Positions 43,254 to 53,726 of a stretch of 64,000 nucleotides of DNA are shown piece by piece. The notes under the pieces were generated by a model, which was given only the letters and a program-made list of their open reading frames with translations, was not told where the DNA came from and made no database searches. The translations under genes and the position numbers were made by a program. Where the stretch lies: NCBI GenBank assembly GCA_018105865.1, contig CM030837.1:10732725-10796724 (forward strand). The letters run 5' to 3'. Position 1 is the first letter of the stretch. Each line of letters begins with the position of its first letter. This DNA comes from Metaphire vulgaris. Taxonomy: Eukaryota > Annelida > Clitellata > Crassiclitellata > Megascolecidae.

Positions 43254-44760
43254 GAGACAATTTTGACAGTGGGCATGGCAAAGGCCAAAGTCAAGGGTGC
43301 TTTGACAAACTTGCAGGAGATGTTAAACAAATGAGTCTTTAAGTTCTTCATGAATAACATAACAGAGTTAAATTTTTAAAATTATTATTATTATTAAATT
43401 TGAAAATTTCATAAGCGCAGTAACATAACTAGATAGCTAAAGTCAAAGGTGCTGTACAGGGAACGAACTGTTAAACAAATGAATCTTGAGATGTTGTAGG
43501 AACCGATCCGGAGAGGTCTCGGTTGTCACAGCCTTCGGGAGCAGATTCCACGATGCTGGGTTACCACTTACCACGCCGAAAGGACCGGTCCCCTAGCCCC
43601 ACTGTCTTGAGTGGAAGAGGGACGACCAGATGATTGAAGTTGACACAGACGTCGTTTGACATCGTTGGATGTAACATGATTTCCTATTTCGCATAAATCT
43701 CGGAAAATGTGTAGCCTACGTCTAGCCACTCTAGCACAAAAGTCAAAGCGCGACTGAAAGACGACAGACGGAATCCCCCACACCGATTCTGGCTGCCATG
43801 GCCTTCTAAATATGGAATGGCCCTGCTTGGAGCCAACATGTGGTTGTCACAGCAGACTGACTGAGTCCCATCCACGAGATAACTCCGAAGACAGGAGAGG
43901 GCCGTATCCTTTAGTACATATGATGTCGCAAGGCATTGTATAAGGATGTCATGGTCAACACAATCAAAAGCCGCTGAGAGGTTAAGAAGACATAATAGAG
44001 CAATCAGACCATTGGCGGTGGCATTATGAGAGTTGAGTGGAAGAGGGACGACCAGATGATTGAAGTTGACACAGACGTCATTTGACATCGTTGGATGTAA
44101 CATGATTTCCTATTTCGCATAAATCTCGGAAAATGTGTAGCCTATGTCTAGCGTCTACGTCTAAAGTGCTCTTGACTTTGACCTTCTGTCAAGCTTATTG
44201 CACTATATAAGTTGTCAATTATAAATAAATAAAATTGACAATATAATTTTAGATTTTTAGAATAGTCATTTCAGTGGAATGACCCCAACAATTGGCTGAC
44301 TGATTCTTGGGCACGAGTCTATTCGCTGTCAAGCAGGAGACGAGTTGCATGTTTGTGATCTTCTCCAATAACTTTGAGAGGAAGGGGAAGTTGGAGACTT
44401 GACGGTAGTTGGCAGTTCTGATTCGTCCAGGCTAGACCACTTAAGATAAGGGAAAACTATGGCATGCTTCCATGATGCTAGGAATTCCCCGCTGGTCAGG
44501 GAGTTGGACAGGGGTGCATGTGTCTCAATGAAGTCTTTGAGAAATCATGTGGGGAGTGGGTCAGAGTAGCATCATTTGTTTGGGGACAACATGACGATGG
44601 CAATGACTTCTGCAATGGTATGGGCAGAAAATGCAGTGAGAGTTGATGTTGTGTGTGAGGAGAAAGTAGCAGGACCAGCATAGAAATTTGATCCTGAGCA
44701 TGAGCTCTTCTACTGTTCTTGCCCAGCAACTTGTCAAGATTTGTCCACATATAATGCTTG
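43201..44760 (-). mobile_element. LINE B-like copy with a secondary inverted insertion
   Basis: (ATT)n at 43201-43253 and again near 43382-43396, then family 3' UTR signatures. On the minus strand: NFNHLVVPLPLKTVGLGDRS (43590-43650), NGLIALLCLLNLSAAFDCVD (about 43960-44020) and, beyond 44250, the first RT motifs (FPFLSKLLEKI, QSANCWGHSTE, about 44270-44400) and a linker up to about 44750. The piece 44033-44250 does not belong in this order. No intact frame. Confidence 0.65.
44033..44250. mobile_element. twin-primed LINE B-like insertion (candidate)
   Basis: 44033-44152 duplicates 43607-43726 with two changes, in the minus orientation. It is followed at 44153-44235 by a LINE B-like 3' end in the plus orientation (TGCTCTTGACTTTGACCTT, TATATAAGTTGTCAATTAT, then AAATAAATAAAA). 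Opposite orientation of the 5' and 3' parts of one insertion is the mark of twin priming. Flanks are RT of the host LINE (HSTE.T / NGLIALL). Confidence 0.5.
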
Positions 44761-44761
44761 A

Positions 44762-44763
<2 letters not shown>

Positions 44764-44806
<43 letters not shown>

Positions 44807-47282
44807 GCATGGTTTTTAGGGCACATTAAGTCATTCACTAAGAATCATAAGTGTAGGGTGAGTCACATGTCCTAAACAGTGTAGGCCAAACTGCAGCTCT
44901 AATATACAGTTTTCAGTCAGCGTTTAAAAACAATCAGCGAAACAGTTAAGTCCAAAGTGACATATTTCGGTAGATTGTTCCAAACAGGCGGAGCAGAGTT
45001 GGCAAAGGAATGGTCCGTGCTGCTGTATCATTTTGTTAGCACCTCTGGATCTCAGTAGTCTGGACTGTTTTTGCAGTTGGATGACATCTGCCAGGTAGCT
45101 GGGCTGTTGTGTTGTAATCATCTTAAAAGTGATTAGTGCAATCTTGTATTGGATACGGCACTGTACTGGTAGCCAGTGGAGATGAGCATGGATCGGTGTG
45201 ATGTGTTCTGTTCAGCACACTTTACAAACGGTCCTAGCCAGTGAGTTAAGAAGCACCCGCTGCAGATTTTGTAAGTTTTTCCCCGAGGTGTTGTAAAGAA
45301 CAGAATTGCAGTAGTCTAGTCTACTGCTAACCACAGAAGAGGCTATTGAAGCAGCTGTGTCAAAATCGATGCTATTGCAGATGTGCCTTAAAGCCCGAAT
45401 ATGAAAATATGTTGACTTGCAAATTGTGTCAAAGTGGTTGTCAAATGACAATGTGTCGTTGATGGTTACACCCAGACTGTGGATGCTGCTTTTTATTTGA
45501 ATGCAATGGCTGCCTATCACAACAGATGATATCCTACCATCCCTGCATTGTGCAAGCTAGTTCTGACAATGGCTTCCATTTTGTCTGGATTCAGCGACAA
45601 TCCATTGACATCAAGCCAGAGGTGAGCAGCATGAAAACAGTTGTCCAGAGTCGACATTGCTTTGTTGTTAGTGAGTGCTATGTACAATTATGTGTCATGG
45701 CATGAAGCTGCAATTTGTGTCGCTCTGGATGAAACTGCAATTTTTGTCACCGGCGCCACATACAGTGCGAATTGCAGCGGTCCGAATACGGAGCCTTTTG
45801 GGGCAACAAATTCACAGCACTCTGTCAACGACTGTGTACTGCCAACACGTACTGTCTGAGTGAGGCAAGTGAGGTACAACGCTATCCAGTTGAGAGGCCG
45901 TCCGGAGATGCTAAATGTGTAGTGAAACCTGTGCAGCAAAGTGTTAATATCAACTGTGTCAAAGGCAGCTGACAGGTCCAGTTGCAGTAGGGTAGTTCAA
46001 TGGCCAGCATTGGTTGCACCTTACAAGTCATTCAGCATTTTCAGCAATACCGTTACCATTGAATGATGGTGCCAGTAGGCTGACTGGAATTTGCTGAAGT
46101 TTGGCGATTGTTGTGTGTGATGAATGAGTCATGACAGAAAGAACCTTTCAACTATTTTTTAAATGGTGTTCAGGTTTGAGATTGGCCTATACTTGTAGAA
46201 TACTCATTGATCCAGGCCCTGTTCCTTGATGAGTGACGTTATGATAGATTTTTGTAGCCCTCAGGAAACATTCCTTTGCTGAAAGACAGTGAAGTGAGGC
46301 GGGCAATGAGGTTCACAAACAATGCCGGACACGATTTAGTAACTGTAGTCAGGATGATATCAGCTGGAGATGATTTAGTTGGCATTGCATTGATAAGATG
46401 TAGACTTCGATGGGTATTGGTGGCAGTAAATCATCAAGCCTCAGACTGGAGTGTCACACGTCAAATTGCAATGGGTTGGTAGTAGTGCTGTTGAGATGTT
46501 TCATAATGCCTTGTTTTATTCATCTGATTTTATCTATGAAGAACTGCGAGGAGCCATTTGAGAACCGAGCGCAGTCCTCTGGTGACAGAACTTCACGGTC
46601 TTTTGTGGTGTGAAGTATGTCATGTATGGCAGCCCTGGTGTGAAGTATGTCATGTATGGCAGCCCAGTGATGTGTGGAGTCATTTGCAGCTTGAATTCTG
46701 TCACTATAGAATTGACCTTTTGCTTTGACACGATGTCTCTGTTTGCAGTATGGCATGCTTTCCTGTAAGCTATTTAGTCTTTCGTTGTGCCAGTCGACTT
46801 CCATCTTCTTTCGAGTTGACATCTTATCCTTTTGCTCTCAATGGCAGAAGGGGACAGCCAGCGAGTTATTTTATGGGTAGACAGATATCTTCAGTGATTG
46901 ATGAGTGGGCAATGTACGTCTAGTATGCCAGATACAACATTGTCTAGCTGTTTGGCGAAGGAGTTGGCAGTTTTCTCAGACTTAGTGAACAAGGCCAACT
47001 GAGGTCTCTTTCAAAACTCTTCCAGTTGACCAGCTTCAGTTGCCGAAAACTGTACATTGACAGCTGGCAAACAGACTTCATCTTGGACATCAGTCCCCAT
47101 GTTATGAGGCCGTGATCAGACACCTCGTGAGAAAGGTGCACTGCCATATCTACAGGAAGCTGGCTTTGATGGCTCACGACCACAACATCCAGGAGGCTGC
47201 TGTTGTGCCGAGACGTGTGTGTAGGCGATAAGATGCGTTGTTGCAGTCCATACCAATACCAATGAATGCCAATAAAGTGCAC
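44764..47282 (-). mobile_element. LINE F (L2/CR1-like), decayed
   Basis: (ATT)n tail at 44764-44804. Minus strand: C-terminus QPSYLADVIQLQKQSRLLRS (44924-45121), IKSSIHSLGVTINDTLSFDN, FHIRALRHICNSI, SSRLDYCNSVLYNTSGKNLQ (45212-45520), NCFHAAHLWLDVNGLSLNPD (about 45600), KGSVFGPLQFALYVAPVTKI (45688-45939), the linker (46520-46822) and the endonuclease end SSLLDVVVVSHQS, LSHEVSDHGLITW (46944-47280). The RT box has decayed to SCHDT*LY. A 30-bp unit is doubled at 46607-46665. The 5' end is replaced at 47283 by a + strand LINE B. Confidence 0.75.
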
Positions 47283-47700
47283 TATCAAGCTCCATTGGCT
47301 CAAGATCCGGGAGCGTATCATTCAAACGCTGCTTGCTGACCTTCCAAGCCCTGAGTGACCCTTCCTGCCCAGAATATATTTCGGCGTTGATATGCAGGTC
47401 GACGATGACTGACTGTCGCAAACAGCTTCATTCCAGCAAATGATCTCACCGCTACGTTTCCCCTCCATCCAAGACCATGAAGCTTGGAGAAAGATCCGTG
47501 ACTCAGGACAACCCTCTCCTTTGGAGCACACTTCTGGATTCAGTGACCATGACCACCTCCTTTGAATCGTTTGTATCGAACCTTAAGTCACACTTATTTC
47601 GTATCTCATTTAAGTGTCTTATGTAAAACGCTCTTGACTTTGGCCTTAGCCACGCTATAGCGCTACATAAATTATCAAGTAGAATAGAATAGAATAGAAT
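47283..47700 (+). mobile_element. LINE B 3' fragment abutting LINE F
   Basis: + strand: KLHWLKIRERII, then after a one-base slip KRCLLTFQALSDPSCPEYIS, ICRSTMTDCRKQLHSSK, YVSPPSKTMKLGERSVTQDN, LLWSTLLDSVTMTTSFES and VSNLKSHLFRISF, followed by the 3' UTR (GACTTTGGCCTTAGCCACG) and an (AATAG)n tail. Head-to-head with LINE F. Confidence 0.8.
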
Positions 47701-47739
47701 GTTGGATAATTATTTGAACTAGACCATCAACATGACAGA

Positions 47740-50530
47740 TTCTGAATCTATGTGGGTTGGTGAGCTCTGTGGTGAGCAAAAAGTCCAAGTCAAGAGGCGC
47801 AAGGGCGCTGTCAGACATTGCTAGGGAAACACCGAGTTACAGTCAGTTGTCTTTCCTTGAGGAGCTGACGTTTTTCCTCCAGTAGGTAGATGCAACGGGC
47901 CCCAAAGTTTGAAATGCCATCCATTCATCAAGTGCGCCAGTTTATTCTATCTTGTACAAGCAACTCGTGTTGCTCTGAAGGAATTGAGCAGGCTTTGAGG
48001 TTGCATTTCAGTGTGTCTTTAAATCATTTCCTGGGTCTCCCAAGTGATTGAGCTCCATCTTCCATATGGTAGTAGAAGGCCATATTTGAAATTCTGGTGT
48101 CGACCATACAAATGACATGACCAATCCACCTGAGTTGGGCAGCCAGGAGGAAGACCTCAATCCCTGTGGCACAGCAGGTCTGCAGAACTGCAGTGTTTGG
48201 GTCATGATCTTGTTTTCGCATATAAGCAATGAGTCTCAGAAAGCACATGTGAAATTGTTCAAGCTTTCTGATGTGTGAATGGTATAAAGTCCATGTCTCA
48301 CAGCCGTATGGTAAGATTGGTTTGATGGCTTCTTTGTACGTGGTTACTTTGGCATCAGGCCAGATGTCATGGTTCTTCCAGAGCTGTCTGCAGAGTAAGC
48401 CGAAAGTGAGGTTGGCTTTGGTCAGACGAGTGTTGACGATGTTGTCATCAGTGGTAGCATCTGCAGAGATGATGCTTGCTAAGTAGCAGAATTTGTCCGC
48501 AACTGGTAAGCTTGCATGAATGATTAGTGGCCAATGCACAGATATTGCATTCAGTTGTGCCATGACCTCGGTCTTTTTAAGGCTTATGAAAAGGCCAAAG
48601 CATGCAGCTGTTGTTCTGAACTTGTCGAACAACGCCTGACCACTTGATTGATCGTGAGCCAACAGAGCGCAATCATCAGCATACAGAAGATCTCATGTAA
48701 CAGCTGAAAACGTCTTTGTGCACACCTGTAATCTCTGCAGGTTGAAGATACTGCCGTCAGTGCAGTAGCGAATAGGTACTCCAAGGTTGCAATCTTTGAA
48801 TGCTATTAACAACATCATTGAAAAGAAGATGCAAAACAATAGGAGCGCTAGTACACAGCCTTGTTTGGTGCCGGATGTTATTCCAAATATTTTAGACAGT
48901 TCTCCATTGTCAATCACTCGGCCTTTCATTTCACATGAAAGGAGCATATGATGTTGTTGAAGTTGGTAGGGCAACCAATTATTATTATTATTATTCTTGA
49001 CAATTTTTATAGCGCCGTAAACATGACATAGATCAAAATCAAAGGCGCTTTACACAAATTTAATTAAGCTGGATGGTAAAAGCGCTTTAGAGTGTTATTT
49101 ATGGTCGTCTTTGTCATCGTCATCTGATCTCTCGTCCGGTTCTTCCATGAGCGCAGATCCGCAGAGATTCTCGCCGATAGTGTCCATTGTCATTGCGGCG
49201 GTGGATGGCGCAGGATCTTGCTATGGTACCGGTCGCAGTTCCGCTCGAATGTGACCTGGATACGTTGCATTACGAATACGCCTGATCCAACCATGTCTTC
49301 TGCAGCGGATGAACGACGGAGCCAGTAGAACCGACTTTTTGGAGTCGAAGACGGCGACTCGTCGGCGCAATGACTTAGGTTGTTCCCACAGGCTAACGAA
49401 ATGGCTGGTAGAAAGGAGGCGCACCAAAAAACCGCAAGACAATCCGAGGAACACGAACCGAAACCGAAGCGGGCGTAAGAGTCACAGGTCGTTGTCGTTA
49501 TTGTTGTCATTGTTGGTGTTGTTGTTGTTGTTGTTATTATTCAACAGCCCTCTAACGACTGACGCTGTACCATAATGGCGGCTGGTTGACGCCCACCACG
49601 ACTCTTTTAGCGTCGAAAACGGCGCCTCTCGCCGTTGTTGCAGAGGTCTGGCCCGTTCACCCGGACGACGAGACGGTTGGAAAAGCGGACGCTTCCAAAA
49701 CCGGAACAAAAGACCGAGATGACTCAAATACGACCCGATAGTTCGCAGGTGCAATTTCACCTACGGTCGCTTTGGTTAGCGCCCTCTATCGGGTAGGGCA
49801 GCCAATTATTATTATTATTATTCTTGACAATTTTTATAGCGCCGTAAACATGACATAGATCAAAATCAAAGGCGCTTTACACAAATTTAATTAAGCTGGA
49901 TGGTAAAAGCGCTTTAGAGTGTTATTTATGGTCGTCTTCGTCATCGTCATCTGATCTCTCGTCCGGTTCTTCCATGAGACAGTTCTCCATTGTCAATCAC
50001 TCGGCCTTTCATTTCACATGAAAGGAGCATATGATGTTGTTGAAGTTGGTAGGGCAGCCAATCTTGTGCAGGATATGCCACAGTGCTTCCCTGTTGATGG
50101 AGCCAAATGCTTTTGTCAGATCTAAAAGATCATATAGAGATCCAGGTGTATAAAGATCATATAGCGATCCAGGTGTTGCTTCTGATGCAGGGTGATTATC
50201 ATGTCAGTTGCACCTTGACCAGCGTGGAACCCACATTGAGTCTTGGGGAGAACATCATATGCAAGTACATGGTTTAGCAGGACTTGAGCAAGTGCCTTTC
50301 CAGAGAAGGAGAGTAGTGTGATGCCACGATGGTTATCGCAGCAAGAGCGGTCACCTTTACACTTATAGATATGAACTATAAGAGCGTCCTTGAAGTCCTG
50401 CGGAACTTTCCTCTCGGTCCAGATCTTGTTGAATTGTTCAGTCAGTTGAGTAAATAGTGTTGTGCTTCCATGCTTTAGAATCTCTACTGAAATTCTGTCA
50501 ATGCCAGGAGCATTACCAGAAGATAGAAGA
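47740..50530 (-). mobile_element. LINE E (RTE-like endonuclease/RT), split by a composite insert
   Basis: Minus strand, from the 5' side: VLPKTQCGFHAGQGATDMII and LLSFSGKALAQVLLNHVL (50180-50400), DLTKAFGSINREALWHIL (about 50065-50110), then beyond the insert TSGTKQGCVLALLLFCIFFS, VPIRYCTDGSIFNLQRLQ (48693-48900), LLYADDCALLAHDQSSG (about 48640-48690, YADD intact), KTEVMAQLNAIS, DKFCYLASIISADATTDDNI, PILPYGCETWTLYHSHIRKL, QLRWIGHVICM, and the end near 47940. Lesions are few. Near 50125-50170 a ~25-bp piece is doubled. Confidence 0.8.
48979..49976. mobile_element. 998-bp composite insert flanked by 85-bp direct repeats
   Basis: 48894-48978 and 49977-50061 are 85-bp direct repeats (AGACAGTTCTCC...GGGCARCCAA) of LINE E sequence. 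The insert starts and ends with near-identical ~170-bp copies of an (ATT)n-led LINE B-like 3' UTR segment (48979-49149; 49804-49976; I noticed one T/C difference). Between them is a 650-bp GC-richer stretch with two diverged repeats (GTCGAAGACGGCGACTCGTC near 49335; GCGTCGAAAACGGCGCC near 49610). Just before the second copy stands a 13-bp echo of the flank (GTAGGGCAGCCAA). Non-coding as far as I can see. Confidence 0.7.
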
Positions 50531-50559
50531 TTGCACCTTGAATTTTGTCATATGAAGGA

Positions 50560-53500
50560 GGTAGGTTCAAGTTTAAGCAGTGGAAAGAAAGAGCTGACAT
50601 GAAAACTAACATTGAAACAAGACAAAGTGCATAGAAAAGGATCGACAAAATCCTGATGCAAACTATTGTCTACAAGCAAGAGTAAACTGTGATAGATATT
50701 CATGGTGTATAGACTCTGGAGCAACTTCACACATGTGTGCCAATAAGAAATTATCCACAAAATTTAAGGATAAAAGGGGCAAATCATATTAACCAATGGA
50801 TACAAATTGTCTATAGATGGTTCTGGTGAAGGTATCATGAAATATGAAAATGCAGATGGAGTTATCATTAAAGTCAAAATTTCTGATGTCCTATATGTGC
50901 CAAACTTGAAGGGAAATTTACTCTCAGTGAAGAAAATAGTACATAAAGGTTTTGAAGTGCACTTTAAGGACAGGCTGACAGCAAGTGTCACTTAATCAAA
51001 GACAATTAAACAACAATCACACTGACTGAAGTGTGTGGTCTTCATGAAATCAAAACCAAAGAAAAAGCATTGAAAACTACAGAAACATGCAATCAAGATT
51101 GTATTCACATCTGGCACGAAAGGCTTGGACACAGAAATCCTCAAGCAATTAAATTGTTGCAGAAAAGTCATCCAGATTTTCACATGAAACCATGTGAGAT
51201 ATTGACAATATGCAATGTGTGCATCAAGGCAAAAATGACCAGAAAGTCATTCCCAAAGCATTCAGAATCCGGAACTAAAGAAATTCTGGAATTAATACAT
51301 ACAGACATTTGTGGACCTTTTTCAACTGAGACACCCAGCAAAAATTGATACTTCATGACAATGATGGATGATTACATCAAGTATACCAAGGTATATTTAT
51401 TGAAAAATAAATCACAGGCAACTGAAAGAGTTAAAGAATATGTAAAGTATGGAAAGACAAAATTCTGAATAACATCCAAAAGAATAAGGTCAGATCGAGG
51501 AGGGGAATACCTCAATGAAGACCTGAAAAGATTCTCAAAGAACGAAGGAATACAAATGAAGCTAACTAATCCATACACACCTGAACAGAACGGATGTGTG
51601 AACAGAAAGAACAGATATTTAACAGCATGTTAATCAGTTCTCACCTACCAGATAAATATTGGGGTGAAGCAGCAATGACTGTGAACCACTTACAGAATAC
51701 ATTACCAGTCACAGGCAAAGATTTGACTGCTTATGAAATGTGGAATGGAAAAAAGGCTAACGTGAACTACATAATAACATTTGGATGTACAGCTTATGCC
51801 AAAGTTCCAAATGAAAAACACTAAGTTGAATATTAAAGCTGAAAATTATGTCTTGTTGGTTACAATAATGGCACGAAAGGTTATCATCTGCTAGACAGAT
51901 ACACAGACAGAATTTACATAAGCAGAGATGTGACTTTTATAGAAATCAATCACACAATGACGGAGTTAATTTTGATCCAGAAGAGCCAATAGAAGCCCAA
52001 CAACAGATGACAAATTAAAATGACGTAGAAGTTGTTTTAGAAGATGTTCACAATGAAACTGGTGAAGATTGAATCATCCCACCTCATGAAGAACTCCAGA
52101 GATTGGAAAGAACAAATAAAGGTAAAGCACCTGCAAGACTGATTGAAACAGTAAATAAGGTTACTACAGAAATACAAGGACCTAGAAACTTTAAAGAAGC
52201 TTCTGAAAGTCCAGAATCTAAAGAATGGATAAAATCCATGGATTAAGAAATTGACAATATGAAAAGGAACAAAACATAGATTTATGTCGATTTACCAAAA
52301 AACAGAACACTTATAGGAAGTAAATGGGTGTACAAAATCAAAAGAGATGAAACAGGAAATATTTCAAAATATAAAGCACATTTAGTAGCAGACATGGGTC
52401 AATTACGTTTTAAGCAATTACAATTACATTACAATTATACGGATTTTTGTCAATTACAATTACAATTACAATTACAGCCAATTACATTGAGATCAATTAC
52501 AATTACAATTGTTGTCAATTACAATTACAATTACAATTACTTTTCATTACTCTTGAACTTCTTTTTAATAAACTTAAGTGTCTAAAATAATTAACATAAA
52601 TTAGTTCAACAAAGTCATATGCTAACGTGGCCTATTAACAAAAACCGTGTTCCAAATGTTACAAAATGAAACAAAGTTTCACAAACCCGCAAATGAGTCA
52701 ACAAATTAAAGCTGAAAGCATGACACTAATTCACCACACAAATGGCACTTCACTTTAACATTTGCATTGGAAACAGCATTGTTAAAGTCTTCAGATTTTT
52801 TCAGAATAATTCCATAATACTCCTGCTTGATTTCAATCATCTTTACTGGCATTAAATTTTCATTCAGAAGAGCCAGCTGCAGAACACAGGAAGTAGACAA
52901 ATGATAAGCTGGTTCCTTCCAATTTGAAAGGCAGTAAAGAGTAAATAAGTAAATTTTTGCATGGAAACTGACCAGAGCAGAGAGTCCATTTACCAATAAT
53001 GTTGAACTTTGACAATTTCACTAACAATCCAATGTATTCACCTGCCATACATTCATAGACTGACAAGACTTTGGCTCATAGTCCCATACATGCTAGGACC
53101 TATTAGAACTTATAAAACTCACATTCCTGTAATTGAAAGTAAATCAATTACAATAGCTAAATTACAATTACAAATTGACAAAATGGCAATTACAATTACA
53201 ATTACATGTAATTGAACTTCTACAGATCAATTACAATTACAATTACATTGGCAAAATGTAATTAATTACAATTGAATTACAATTACAATTGCAATTGACC
53301 CATGTCTGTTTAGTAGCTCAAGGTTATTCACAATAATATGATGAAGATTATGATGAAGTGTTTGCTCCTATGGTAAAGATGACAACAGTCAGAATGCTTC
53401 TCACTATAGCAACGAAGAGACAAATTATAGTAAAGCACTATGATTAGTCAGCCTATTTCAATGGTTTTGTCACATGATGTTTACATAAGACGGCCTGATG

Positions 53501-53600
53501 GATATCATAAAGGTGGAAGCAATTTAGTATGTAATTGACAACAAATTTATATGGCATAAGGCAAGGAGCAAATGAATGGAATAAAACTACATGAAATTCT
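50560..53600 (+). mobile_element. Copia (Ty1/copia) pol remnant
   Basis: + strand pieces in order: protease (CIDSGATSHMCANK, near 50705-50745), LSIDGSGEGIMKYE and ISDVLYVPNLKGNLLSVKKI (50807-50995), GAG-pre-integrase (IWHERLGHRNPQAIKLLQ, CNVCIKAKMTRKSFPK, 51031-51348), integrase (LIHTDICGPFSTETPSKN, MDDYIKYTKVYLL, RSDRGGEYLN, NPYTPEQNGC; 51594-51824 continues HLPDKYWGEAAMTVNHLQNT), then RT (KWVYKIKRDETGNISKYKAH at 52322, EVFAPMVKMTTVRMLLTIA at 53350). Several stops. It ends before the RT catalytic box; no LTR is visible at either side. A hAT-like element splits the RT. Confidence 0.85.
52389..53308. mobile_element. hAT-like element with (CAATTA)n flanks, perfect 8-bp TSD
   Basis: Starts CAGACATGGGTCAATTAC and ends GCAATTGACCCATGTCTG, flanked by TTTAGTAG (52381-52388, 53309-53316). 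The Copia frame is restored when it is removed (KAHLVA/QGYSQ). Subterminal arrays are CAATTACAATTA units on the left and their mirror on the right. The middle has a minus frame (52706-52996) with VKVKCHLCGELVSCF, loosely like a BED zinc finger of a hAT transposase. The BED reading is weak. Confidence 0.88.
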
Positions 53601-53601
53601 G

Positions 53602-53603
<2 letters not shown>

Positions 53604-53653
<50 letters not shown>
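53604..53653. repeat. (AAT)n microsatellite
   Basis: About 17 AAT units directly at the point where Copia homology ends; may be a LINE tail that truncated it. Confidence 0.85.
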
Positions 53654-53654
<1 letters not shown>

Positions 53655-53726
53655 TGATTTTAAGTGGTTTAGGAGGCTAAGTAAGCCTGTGTGAAAACCA
53701 CTGATGTAACCATCTGCATTCAATAT

